64,000 nt of DNA from positions 3,493,001 to 3,557,000 of the forward strand of contig NC_092578.1 of assembly GCF_037975245.1 (NCBI RefSeq), given 5' to 3'. Both the position numbers and the translations under genes were made by a program. Position 1 is the stretch's first letter, and every line of letters starts with the position of its first letter. This document shows, piece by piece, positions 33,274-43,800 of the stretch. The notes under the pieces were generated by a model. That model saw only the letters and a program-made list of their open reading frames with translations. It was not told the DNA's origin and made no database searches. Source of the stretch: Apostichopus japonicus (Eukaryota; Echinodermata; Holothuroidea; Aspidochirotida; Stichopodidae).

Positions 33274-34913
33274 CATATACATATATATATATATATTTAA
33301 GAATTCCGATATCAAATTATACTAATATATATATATATATATATAAATATATATATATTTATATATATATTAAAAATTTAAATAGCCGAAACATCATGAA
33401 TATTTTGCAGAATTTTATGACATAGTTTCGCATCTATTTTTACTGTAGGAACCCAAACATCCCCGTCGGTCTGCCAAGAAGTATCCCAGAATGGCCCCGA
33501 TTCTTACCTGATTCAGAAGAGTACAAAGAACTGGACATTGCCTTTTCCAATAATCGGTACCTACGTGCACCCTATTGTGAATTCTGGGAAACCTATGTTG
33601 AGATGATAGTCTACTTGCAAGGTGAGTCAAAAACCGGACTGGACCACTTGACAAATTATAAATCAAATCTACTACAAATTACACCAATTCAATGTTTCCC
33701 AATTTACATATAGCCGAAAAACATCACGTTTAACTAAATTTGACCTTTGATCTGTGACCTTTGTTTCCGTGGTCTGCGAAACAAAATGATTCACGCTGGG
33801 GTGGTACCTTCTCACCAAGTTGGAAGAAAAACGGCCAACTCGTTTAGTTTTTGACACAAAATTGCGCTAAAAATAAACATTTCCTCGGTTCCCATGGCAA
33901 CTACATATATTTATGATATTTCACATTTACATTATATCTGCTACGTTTCCATGTAAATCAATATTTCCCCTTAGAGTTATAGCAAGAATTCGACCTTTGC
34001 TTCCGGTGACCTGCGAGACAAATGTGTTCACACTGGGGTACCTTCCCACCAAGTTTGAACACAAAATTGGACACACACAATGACACACACCAGTGGCGTA
34101 AGAAGGTACTTTTGAGTGGGGGGGGGGGCTGAAGACTGATGGCCGGCCTGGGGGAGGGGTCTAAGGGGAGGGGGTGGTGGCCTCAGATGCAATTTGGTGC
34201 AATATAGCACACTTCAACCCACCCACTCCATTTTGTATATAATTTTGCATTTTCACCTGGCCTTAGATGCAATTTGGTGCTCCAAATGAGATTTTTTTCT
34301 CATTTGGAAATGAAAAAGGGGTTTTCTGACTTGCGAAGCGGGGGGGGGGGGCGGAATGATACTTCCGCCCCTCCACATTTGTCACTGGGGGGGGCTGGCG
34401 CCCCCAGCCCCCCGGTTCCTACGCCCTTGACACACACACACAATATGAAACACACGGACGCGTGTTGACCCCGTCCTCGACTTCCAAGAGTAGCTACTCA
34501 GGAAAATTAACCATGACCACGGCAACAGTTGTTATGGTAACTGACATAACTGTCTATGGCCCTACTGGCAAAGACCTTAAATATCTTATCTCCTCGATAG
34601 ATTAATACAACAAGTGATTTATTCGGTACTGTGTCCAACACTGCCGATTATAATTGATTCGCTTACTACTTTATTATTTTTAATTTCAACAGAACATCTT
34701 GCAGATGTCCAGGATGGTACGTATATAGGCGGCAGAAGGTAGAATTCTGACCTCCCAACTTCATTTGTTTAAGGTACAACCAAATGTTAAACAATCTTAT
34801 ATTCGGTGGAGGGTTTTGGATATGAAAAAATTTGAACACTAAGTTTATAAGATGGATTAAAATATGCAACCTTAACATTGGTTTGGTTAACATTTTCAGT
34901 CCGAGGTCACTGA
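26708..34913 (+). CDS. Cholinesterase/carboxylesterase-family protein lacking the catalytic serine
   Basis: Predicted exons are 26708-27070, 27681-27840, 29078-29155, 29421-29539, 31301-31477, 32108-32697, 33449-33621, 34693-34716 and 34900-34913. They give 565 aa with continuous phase; the last two are short and less certain. Seen: signal peptide residues 1-17; oxyanion-hole HGGGF at 132-136; family motif SEDCLYLNVF; three disulfide pairs as in acetylcholinesterase (C88-C110, C270-C284, C415-C539); acid Glu345 in SNDDEG; His456 in RAGHAEDLQFVFG. The nucleophile elbow, normally GESAG, reads GQGSG, so the Ser position is Gly215. The choline-binding Trp of AChE (Trp84 in Torpedo) aligns with Ile100. 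Inference: a secreted, probably non-hydrolytic esterase-fold protein, comparable in principle to neuroligin-type relatives but without a visible membrane anchor. Several N-glycosylation sites (N80, N124, N277, N416, N446) fit secretion. Confidence 0.88.
27071..27680. other. Cholinesterase-like intron 1
   Basis: Holds a (TA)n run at about 27113-27136; otherwise nothing recognised. Confidence 0.6.
27681..27840 (+). CDS. Cholinesterase-like exon 2 (oxyanion hole)
   Basis: Encodes VMVFIHGGGFTLGSSSDIEY and VVTINYRLSVFGFFTTG. HGGGF and NYRL are hallmarks of type-B carboxylesterases. The donor is G|GTGAGT, phase 1. Confidence 0.93.
27841..29077. other. Cholinesterase-like intron 2
   Basis: Contains a G/T-rich run at about 28372-28430 (GGTGGGGGTGGGGG); no exon or element recognised. 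Confidence 0.5.
29078..29155 (+). CDS. Cholinesterase-like exon 3
   Basis: Encodes DSAIPPNLAVSDQRLALQWV plus SENIK, the family D-x2-LAL-WV-ENI stretch that precedes the nucleophile elbow. Phase 1 on both sides. Confidence 0.9.
29421..29539 (+). CDS. Cholinesterase-like exon 4 (altered nucleophile elbow)
   Basis: Begins AFGGDPQKITLFGQGSGAVC. By position GQGSG replaces GESAG, so the serine nucleophile is Gly215; a Ser lies one residue later. The donor is CAG|GTGACC, phase 0. The exon is otherwise intact, arguing against a decayed pseudogene. Confidence 0.92.
29540..31300. other. Cholinesterase-like intron 4
   Basis: Holds a tRNA-derived SINE (29992-30298) and a repeated ACAATAAACAAGGG word near 30790-30890; no exon seen. 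Confidence 0.55.
29992..30298 (+). mobile_element. tRNA-derived SINE
   Basis: The head GAGCGTGGTGGCCAATTGGC has an A-box-like TGGCCAATTGG, and GGTTCGAGTCC 50 bp later is a canonical B box of a pol III promoter. The body contains CCTTGGGCAAGATGC and AATGGGTACC, and the tail has GTAAAGCGCTTTGAGACC and GCGCTAAATAAATATA, the composite layout of metazoan SINEs. No functional tRNA fold with a CCA-ready acceptor was seen. Family name not assigned. Confidence 0.75.
31301..31477 (+). CDS. Cholinesterase-like exon 5 (second disulfide)
   Basis: SGSPLLVRATLPSMDQINER opens the exon and C270/C284 (NCSPP, AECLRSK) form the small Cys loop typical of the family. The donor is GCT|GTAAGA, phase 0. The acceptor follows a TTCATTACAG. 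Confidence 0.88.
31478..32107. other. Cholinesterase-like intron 5
   Basis: A C9 run near 31569-31577 and A-rich stretches at 31630-31670; no exon seen. Confidence 0.5.
32108..32697 (+). CDS. Cholinesterase-like exon 6 (acid and histidine of the triad)
   Basis: The largest exon, 196 codons. It carries LLIGSNDDEGAF (Glu345), LNYICNITSFAR (Cys415) and GHAEDLQFVFGLPFF (His456). The acceptor is CACACAG at 32101-32107 and the donor GG|GTGAGT. Confidence 0.93.
32698..33448. other. Cholinesterase-like intron 6
   Basis: G10 and C9-C12 tracts (about 32798, 32865, 33078) and a 116-bp A+T palindrome at 33209-33324. Confidence 0.6.
33209..33324. repeat. 116-bp palindrome with (AT)n core
   Basis: The left arm TAGTATAATTTGATATCGGA leads through ATTCTTAA into alternating AT. 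The right arm is its reverse complement, ending TTCCGATATCAAATTATACT with A. The non-AT arms are about 28 bases and appear perfect. A further (AT)n run continues to about 33365. Confidence 0.88.
33449..33621 (+). CDS. Cholinesterase-like exon 7 (C-terminal domain, third disulfide)
   Basis: GNPNIPVGLPRSIPEWPRF and APYCEFWETY match the GNPN and C-x-FW landmarks at the end of the family domain. The donor is G|GTGAGT, phase 1. Confidence 0.92.
33622..34692. other. Cholinesterase-like intron 7
   Basis: Two related stretches containing CTTCTCACCAAGTT / CTTCCCACCAAGTT (about 33809 and 34042) and the MITE at 34091-34429. Confidence 0.5.
34091..34429. mobile_element. MITE with CAGTGGCGTAAGAA / GGCGTAGGAA ends
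   Basis: The left end is CAGTGGCGTAAGAAGG; the right end in reverse complement is CAAGGGCGTAGGAACC. ACACACAC on both sides could be an 8-bp target duplication, but it also fits a CA repeat. The interior is G-rich, with AGCGGGGGGGGGGGCGG and GCTGGCGCCCCCAGC. Confidence 0.6.
34693..34716 (+). CDS. Cholinesterase-like exon 8, 24-bp micro-exon (tentative)
   Basis: Between TTTCAACAG and GTACGT, it encodes EHLADVQ in the right phase (1 to 1). A short exon is plausible after the end of the esterase domain, but support is limited to splice signals and phase. Confidence 0.45.
34900..34913 (+). CDS. Cholinesterase-like terminal exon (tentative)
   Basis: After CATTTTCAG, the frame reads VRGH then TGA at 34911-34913. 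No membrane anchor, GPI signal or heparin-type tail is encoded, so the protein would be soluble. A different, later exon cannot be excluded. Confidence 0.4.
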
Positions 34914-35571
34914 AGGCGAAATGAAACTTCTGAGTTTTGTCTCCATTGTTAGTTTATATACAGTATGTACAACCTAAATGTTGCAAACTGCAAATTTCAT
35001 TTAATAACATGCAACATAACATGGTCAAACGAACACGTATGGAAGGAGTGAAAAAAAGTTTTTACAGTAATTTCGTTAAAGTAAAAAATTTTATTTCATA
35101 TTTCGTTTAATTACATTAACTAAAGGGTTTCAATATTAAGAACTTTTATCCAATTATTTTAATAATGGAATTTCAACAAGGGGAAGATAGGTATATAAGT
35201 TTGGTTAATGAAACAGAAGCATCTGCCTTTCAAACAACTTTCTTTAGTTTGATAACTTCTTTTGCTTTTCGATAAACAATTTCCATAATAATGTATATAT
35301 AGTTTAGTATCACTGGTCAACTTTGGATTTCATTATGAATTAAATGTTAACAGTTTTCAATTTATATGAAGTTAACTTGTGTTTGATTGGTAGGTATCTG
35401 GGGCGTCGGTCCCAAGGGTAGAGAGGTAGGGGTGTGTGTTGGAGGGGGTAGGGTGGGGGACAAAAGTATGATATGATGCCCTCCAACAATCGCTAATGGA
35501 TGCATAACATTTTTTTATGAATACGATCATTTGATTAGTCTACTTGGAGTGATCTAATGCAGTAGCCTACT
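34914..35571. other. 3' flank of the cholinesterase-like gene
   Basis: A+T-rich, no gene. A clear AATAAA close to the stop was not found. Confidence 0.4.
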
Positions 35572-36092
35572 CATGGGCGTAGGAACCGGCGGGGGGGGGG
35601 GGCACGTGCCCCCACTTTTTTGTCAAAATAGCAAACGTGCCATACTGGCAAATAAAATGTGCCCCTTTGATGAAGAACTCTCTTTTGGATATCTTAAGCC
35701 TTTGTTAATTTTAATATTTTATTTTAAATGGTTTATATTTAGTCTATACATGTTTTTTTTTTAATATGGCATCCCATATCTTTTTGTATAGCATGGTTAA
35801 CAATAAACAATCTCAATAAATAAAAAATCAATGTTGCAGCTCATTTTACTAGCATAATATATTTATGTAGGAGAACCGGCAGCTTTTGCCATTCCCTGTG
35901 CCAATCACAGACTAGACTAAATAGTCACGGGCACCTTAATAGTATTGATAGCATACTAACACATTATATATTTTTAAGTGACATGGCCGGTGTGTATAGG
36001 TTAATAGCATAACGAATGGTGGTTGTGGAATGAGAAAGTGCCCCTTTGATGTTGTGCCCCCCCCCACACTTTTTGGAAGCTTCCTACACCCA
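35572..36092. mobile_element. MITE-like element with GGGCGTAGGAACC ends and poly-G/C subtermini
   Basis: The left end CATGGGCGTAGGAACCGG runs into a G12 tract and GCACGTGCCCCC. The right end in reverse complement is CCTGGGTGTAGGAAGCTTCC followed by a G run and CAC. The word GTGCCCCTTTGATG occurs near both ends. No target duplication is visible, and the right end abuts a transposase relic. Confidence 0.55.
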
Positions 36093-36093
36093 G

Positions 36094-36246
36094 GCGAAAA
36101 GCATCGACTTGCATTGCCCTACCCGATGGACAGTACGCACCAAGTCTCTCTTACCAGTCTTTAACAACTATGAAGCTCTTCGTCAAACATTAACAGAATT
36201 AGGACATGATGCGACATCAAGGGAAACCAAAGACAAGGCACTTGGG
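36094..36246 (+). pseudogene. Relic of a hAT-type (ZMYM1-like) transposase
   Basis: The frame reads AKSIDLHCPTRWTVRTKSLL, then FNNYEALRQTLTELGHD and ETKDKALG. CPTRW followed by Arg and a later NY-x2-L is characteristic of the hAT/ZMYM1-like transposase C-terminal half. Only about 51 codons survive, without frameshift; no catalytic region or second end remains. Confidence 0.7.
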
Positions 36247-36936
36247 GCTAGCTCTGAAGATGACGAAATTTTAAACATAGCCATCACTATATACTGCTCT
36301 GACAGGACACTGACATGACAGCGCCCTCTGTTAAAATGCAGGCGTGCGCGCGCACCCCTGAAGCAATTAATAAACTGGAATATTTTGGAAAATATTTTAT
36401 TTTATTTTGGAAATATTAAAATATCTTGGACCTGAAAAATAATTGAGAAATATTTGGAAATATTAAAATATTTTATTAAAATTATTTTGAAAAAATAAAT
36501 TGGATTATTAATCCCATGTGATCTGGTCAGCTGGAACGATCAAAGCTAACCACAAAGGAATGCAACACATGAATGAGATAAAATTGAACAAACCAAGGCC
36601 AAAATAAAGAACAACAGATTCTGTAGGTATGATGGAATATCTTTATAAATGTACACATATATCACAAAAGAACTTCAGCATCTTTTCATAAATACATGTT
36701 GGTTTTTTGTTGTAGAAATACTTATCATGAAAGACATATTTTTAATATTTAACATTCACAATGTTCAAACAACATTCAAAAATATATCAAAGATAAAATC
36801 AAAAAAACATAATTAATAAAGTGTAGGACATTATTTTGATGTCAAATAGTTCTTTATTCTCTTGTGCAAATAATTTGGACGGAATGAACCCTGAGACATT
36901 TTTCAAGGTTTTCGATAAAAATAAACAACACAGGTG
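36247..36936. other. Intergenic/3' flank of DLEC1, A+T-rich
   Basis: Repeated TGGAAATATTAAAATAT words at 36372-36500 form a degenerate A+T-rich repeat; nothing else was recognised. Confidence 0.5.
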
Positions 36937-36942
36937 TTTATT
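36937..36942 (-). terminator. Poly(A) signal AATAAA overlapping the DLEC1 stop codon
   Basis: On the minus strand the stop TAA (36943-36941) reads on as TAATAAAC, so AATAAA shares two bases with the stop. If used, the 3' UTR would be only about 20-30 bases; other signals may exist downstream. Confidence 0.5.
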
Positions 36943-37064
36943 ATATGTTAACCAGAGCTTCGTATCTGTTGTCATATGACCCTTGACCTGTTATCTTGAT
37001 TTTTCTCACTTCTTCCCCTAACAAACCGTTGAAGAGAAATACACCCTCATATGATACATCATGT
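36941..37064 (-). CDS. DLEC1: DLEC1 last coding exon
   Basis: HDVSYEGVFLFNGLLGEEVR and IKITGQGSYDNRYEALVNI, then TAA. Human ends LRLRGQGSYDERY plus six residues, so the C terminus is complete. Confidence 0.95.
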
Positions 37065-37761
37065 CTGCAAAAGAGAGACAAAGAGAATAAAATAAGAAGA
37101 TGAATCAAAGATGAAGACACATAGATATGACATATTTTGTCTGCAATTTAATGCAAAAAAAAGAAAGGAAAATAGACGAATTGATTAATGAAAAACAATA
37201 ACCCAGATAAATTGATTAATGAAAACAAAACGTGATGAGACAAACTAACTTTGTTGATAATTAACAGAAGTGATTAATAAAGAAAATATTGATAAGAAAT
37301 ATTGCATCTGTCATAGAAATAAGCATGGATTAACAGTATGATGCAGCCATGTCATTAATAAGGTATCTTTTGCCTATATTACACACACAAAGCCACAGGG
37401 TACTTACACTCTGCAAATATGCATAAACAGAATCATTCGTGAGGTACGAAAATTCCTGAGAAACAAACTTTAACCTAAAATTTCTAATGTTCTTTATGAT
37501 CTCTGGTAACAACTGGTTTTCGGACATCCATCCACACACATATACACATTTTTTTTAAACTTTGAATAAGCTTACTAAAAATGAGTTAAAACCACACTGG
37601 AAGGACCACCAGGGAAGGAATCGAAAATTAAATTATACATCCACATTACAACTAAAAAACAACCAAGTACCTTTTCAAACTAACTGTTAGTTAAACTGTA
37701 ACTGCTCTTGAAACCATAATATTTCCCCAAACAAAAAGGAGTAAAAATATATATAAACATA

Positions 37762-37830
<69 letters not shown>

Positions 37831-40800
37831 TTACCTAGCTGTAAAATATATCTTCAAGATAGCTTTGCTATGGGAAATATGGGTAACATGAGCCTCGAGA
37901 TATCCCACGGCAGGACTAATGCTGAAGACCTCAAGGTCATTGTCATCAACAGGATCTGAAACAAACAAATAAACGAAAATTCAGAAATAACAAACTTTTA
38001 AGCCCTTTCTGATGTTATATCTTATTGCTTGAATCATACATATATCATAGTTAGAACCCCCCCCCCTCGATCTTGCGTGTTGAGACGTTATAAAAACAAA
38101 GACGAGAACAAAATTCTGAATCCAACTTTTGCGTAACTCGGTGACCAATCTAAAGCTATGAATTGTTATGCGTTCACAGGCAGCAAAGTAAAGTTGCAAT
38201 TCATCATTTGAGTGAACATAGGTGAAACAATATGAGTACCTCTGGCATTGAAATTGTGTTATCCACAAAATTTCATAACTTCTGAATATTATTTTAAAAT
38301 TCTCTCACAGATCAGAGAAAGACTACATTGAGGGAGGGATTTTCCAGTCGAAAGATTCATGTTTGATTGATGTTTGATTGATGGAAGAGGAACATATTTC
38401 TAACCTTCCTTCTGAGAGTTAAATTCAATTCCTTAACTAAGCATTTTTCAAAATATTGATAACTGGAATTGGCCACAGTCTTTACCATAAGCAAACTTGA
38501 TTCAAACAGGCGTGACATGGTAGCTACACAATTGTTCTCACCTTTGATTGGATAGGGTTTTTCAACTTTATCAATTCCAAGGGGAATGAGAAATTAACAA
38601 TATACAAATTGACTGTCATAGGGTATTATAAATAATATTTAACATACGTCACAATTTTGTGGTAGAAAACAAGTTTGTGGGTGTCATGATACAACATTGC
38701 ACCTGTTTTTACTTTTGGTACAATTGAAACGTCTTCCAGTTCAGATGTTATTATTTCAAATATGGTATCTAGAAGAAGTTGAAGGTTTTATAATCTTGTT
38801 GGAGGCTATTAACGCCCTCTCACACAACTTAACAACTTAACCCCTGGTCAACCCTAGGTCTGAGGCTTAGGGCTTGATGTTCTGATGGTAAAAAATTGCT
38901 TTAATACACTGGTATTTTCCGATTTACTGATTTGAAATAGATTAATATTTGTCTCTGTCTCTTGGAAACAAGGAGAAAATAAGATGGATTAACATCAATG
39001 ATGCATTTAGCATCTTGCATTACTCATCAAAATTTTTACCTTGAGAGCAGAGAAATGCTTTCCAAAATGTAGCTGAGGCAGTGAAATTAGTAACAGTGAC
39101 CTCAAGTGACCTCTGCTGACCAACTAAACAGATGCCAAAGTCCAGAAGCTCAGGTGTAATGACCAATGAAGGGAGTGTCACTACAGCATACAGGGGCAGT
39201 TTCTAAGCAAAAGAAGACAAATAAAGTGAAATATTAAAGTGTTTTTACAGCAAATATCAAACCGTACAGGTTTGAACTGTAAAGAAACTCTGAGTGACAT
39301 TAGGAATTAGTGACATTTCTGATCTAATACTTTGCCCCCCCACATGAAACAATGCTTCTATAAAATCCATTCTATTTATCTTCTTAGTTAAAATCATTTT
39401 ATTCTCAAATAGGCAAAAAAATGTTACAAACAGCTACCTGAATTGTTCCATTGTTATAACAGATGTCTAAATTTCTCCTGATGTGAAGTCTCCTTTCTCC
39501 ATCCCCGCTGACCGACAGACACTCCTCTGAGTCCTCCTTGACCCCTTGAGTGACCTCGAGACTCTCCAGGGCAGTAGTTATTAGATTCAGAGTCAACTTG
39601 AATGCAACACTGATCTATCATGTAAAAGAAATATGTTAAATTTTGTAACAGATCAAAAATTGAAATGATCTATTTTTAAGGAAAGAACCAAAAGCAAAAT
39701 ATCACTACTGTAATTTCTTTGCTATCTTCATTAGAAATACTTTGAAAATCTATCCAAAAATACTTTTATTTGCTTCTATTCACAAGGGCAGATCCAGGGA
39801 TTCTATCAAGGAAAGGGGTGCGGTCCCTGGGGTTGTTATAGCCAACTCCCATGTAAGGAGTGTCTAGGGGTATGCTTATCCCAGAAATAATTAAAATTTT
39901 AAACCAACAAACGGTTCATCCAGAGTCATATGTAGACTAGAAAATGAGGTCTATAAGTTGGGTGTAAAAACAAGATTGTTTTAATTTAATTATTGCTTTT
40001 GATGTTTTAGTGTGAGGTTGAAAAGTGTGGGTGGGGGAGGGGGTGTACATCCCCTCCCCCACAGCTTAGCAAAATATAAAGATGCTTCCTCTCTGTTTGA
40101 GTCATCTCACTTTGACATACCTCCACATTCTTCTGAGATGGCAGCGTCACCATCTCGTCGACCTCAAACAATGAAAACGGCCGTCTCTTGGCCCTGGATT
40201 CACCGGGTCTCTTCGGGACCGGGTCCAAGTTGGCCAGGAAGAAAGGGTCTGGAGCTTTGAGCTGGAACTTCAAGGGTGTTTGAGTGGCATTCGTTAAGGT
40301 AGCCTCTATGGTAGGGGAGTGTGACGGGTTTAAACTCCACTGCGGAGATTCGACCGTTGGTTGAAGGAGGCTGCTAGCTGCCGTCCTGTATATCATTCCT
40401 TCTTCTTCTGATGTCTCGATCTTGAGTCTGTGAATTAAGCGGGTAAAATCATCACCGTACTCCACTCGATCAAAACACAGAAATGCAGAATTTACTGAAA
40501 GAAGTCCATGAATATTTTTTGGAGAAAAGAATAAAATTCCACGTAAAATACAAATATTTTTCAAAAAGGCCAGTAGAGAATTGATATCTTTCCAGAGAAG
40601 ACCAAGAAAGCACAAGAAACACAAGAGAGAGAGAACAAAAAAACAAATATGGGTTCTAAGAAAAGTTTTAAAATACTGCTGACCTGTTTATCCCTTTGAA
40701 TATAAAAAAAACCTTTTGACTCACATGGCTGGTTTCATATTGGCTGTGAAGTCCAACCTTAGAGGTTCTACCTCAAACATCTCTGCTCTTTCTACATATT

Positions 40801-43800
40801 GAGATGGATGAGAGGCTGTCTCATCAGCCAGGCTCACGTAGCCTAAGGCATATCCCACGCAGTCGGTTACCTCTAGAGAAGATAAGTACTTCACATCGGG
40901 TGTGAAGTAGGTAACAATACTGGCATGGCTCCTTGCTGGAATAATCTGAAAAAAGAACAGATGTTCTGTTTATACTGCAGGTGTTGTGGTAATATGAGAT
41001 TTATCAATATATCAAAGTTTTTGTTCACTTTTGATCTGAATGGTATCTCGATATCATAACGTTAAACCACAAACAATTGCAACTGAGTGAAAGCCATGTT
41101 TTGTTGCTGCAAACGGCACCCTTACCATTACCAGACTCATTAACCAGTTGGACAGTTGACTCATAATATATCATGCACCAACCCTGGAATTCATACGTAT
41201 CATGTGAACTTTTATTAAATATTGAAAATTCCATCGCTGATTCAAACTTACGATTTTACTTCATATTATTGAATGGCCCAACCCTGATTAATTCTTATCA
41301 GTTGATTTTATTCAAATATGATGGTCCATGCTAGTTCATTCTTACCATGTTGACTTTAATTTGTACTTAAAGTTCTACCCCCGATTCATACTAAGGATTT
41401 GACTTTTATTAACACTGAATGGCTCATTCATTCTTATCAGCAGACATCTAAATAATACTGATATAGTCCATCACTCATTCATTCTTACCAGTTGACTTTT
41501 ATTAGCACTGAATGGTTCATTCATTCTTATCAGCTGACATCTAAATAATACTGATATAGTCCATCACTCATTCATTCTTACCAGTTGACTTTTATTAACA
41601 CTGAATGGTTCATTCATTCTTATCAGCAGACATCTAAATAAAACTGATATAGTCCATCCCTGAGTCATTCTTACCAGTTGACTTTTATTAGCACTGAATG
41701 GTTAATTCATTCTTATCAGCTGACATCTAAATAATACTGATATAGTCCATCACTCATTCATTCTTACCAGTTGTCTTTTATTAACACTGAATGGTTCATT
41801 CATTCTTATCAGCTGACATCTAAATAATACTGATTTAGTCCATCACTTATTCATTCTAACCAGTTGACTTTTATTAACACTGAATGGTTAATTCATTCTT
41901 ATCAGCTGACACCTAAATAATACTGATTTAGTCCATCACTTATTCATTCTTACCAGTTGACTTTTATTAACACTGAATGGTTCATTCATTCTTATCAGCA
42001 GACATCTAAATAATACTGATATAGTCCATCCCTGATTCATTCTTACCAGTTGACTTTTATTAACACTGAGTGGTTAATTCATTCTTATCAGCTGACATCT
42101 AAATAATACTGATATAGTCCATCCCTGATTCATTCTTACCAGTTGTCTTTTATTAACACTGAATGGTTCGTTCATTCTTATCAGCTGACATCTAAATAAT
42201 ACTGATATAGTCCCTGATTCATTCTTACCAGTTGACTTTAATTAACACTGTATGGTTCATTCATTCTTATCAGCTGACATCTAAATAATACTGATATAGT
42301 CCATCCCTGATTCATTCTTACCCGTTGACTTTAATTAACACTGAATGGTTCATTCATTCTTATCAGCAGACATCTAAATAAAACTGATATAGTCCATCCC
42401 TGAGTCATTCTTACCAGTTGACTTTTATTAGCACTGAATGGTTAATTCATTCTTATCAGCTGACATCTAAATAATACTGATATAGTCCATCACTCATTCA
42501 TTCTTACCAGTTGTCTTTTATTAACACTGAATGGTTCATTCATTCTTATCAGCTGACATCTAAATAATACTGATTTAGTCCATCACTTATTCATTCTTAC
42601 CAGTTGACTTTTATTAACACTGAATGGTTAATTCATTCTTATCAGCTGACACCTAAATAATACTGATTTAGTCCATCACTTATTCATTCTTACCAGTTGA
42701 CTTTTATTAACACTGAATGGTTCATTCATTCTTATCAGCAGACATCTAAATAATACTGATATAGTCCATCCCTGATTCATTCTTACCAGTTGACTTTTAT
42801 TAACACTGAATGGTTAATTCATTCTTATCAGCTGACATCTAAATAATACTGATATAGTCCATCCCTGATTCATTCTTACCAGTTGTCTTTTATTAACACT
42901 GAATGGTTCATTCATTCTTATCAGCAGACATCTAAATAATACTGATATAGTCCATCCCTGGTTCATTCTTACCAGTTGTTTTTTATTAACACTGAATGGT
43001 TCGTTCATTCTTATCAGCTGACATCTAAATAATACTGATATAGTCCCTGATTCATTCTTACCAGTTGACTTTAATTAACACTGTATGGTTCATTCATTCT
43101 TATCAGCTGACATCTAAATAATACTGATATAGTCCATCCCTGATTCATTCTTACCCGTTGACTTTAATTAACACTGAATGGTTCATTCATTCTTATCAGC
43201 AGACATCTAAATAAAACTGATATAGTCCATCACTCATTCATTCATTCTTTCCAGCTGACTTTTATTAGCACTGAATGGTTCACTAATTCTTATCAGCAGA
43301 CATCTGTATCTTACTGATATAGTCCATCACTGATTCATTCTTACCAGTTGACTTTTATTAACACTGAATGGCTCATTCATACTTATCAGCTGACATCTAA
43401 ATCATACTGATATAGTCCATCAATCATTCATTCTTACCAGTTGACTTTTATTAGCACTAAATGGTTCACTCATTCTTATCAGCAGACATCTAAATCATAC
43501 TGATATATTCCATCCCTGATTCATTCTTACCAGTTGACTTTTATTAGCACTAAATGGCTCATTCATTCTTATCAGCAGACATCTAAATAATACTGATGTA
43601 GTCCATCACTCATTCATTCTTACCAGTTGACTTTTATTAACACTGAATGGTCCGTCGGCAGGGTTCCCCTCATGTTCTGCCAGTATCACAGTCACCAGTT
43701 TGCCCATCTTATCCTTCCTCTCCGCCTCTAATTCCAACTCCTCGGTGATATGAGAGAGGAGATTACCGTCCATCACTCTCTGGCTCTGTGCAAAAGTCGA

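Noticed and set aside
38713-38768. Possible extra DLEC1 exon with splice-like borders
   Set aside because: Including it breaks the phase to the exon at 37955; skipping it gives a perfect join and matches the human protein.
42814-43008. Minus-strand frame with repeated PFSVNK-QLVRMN peptide as a coding exon
   Set aside because: It is translation of the 93-bp minisatellite, whose units copy the end of the true exon; stops interrupt most units.
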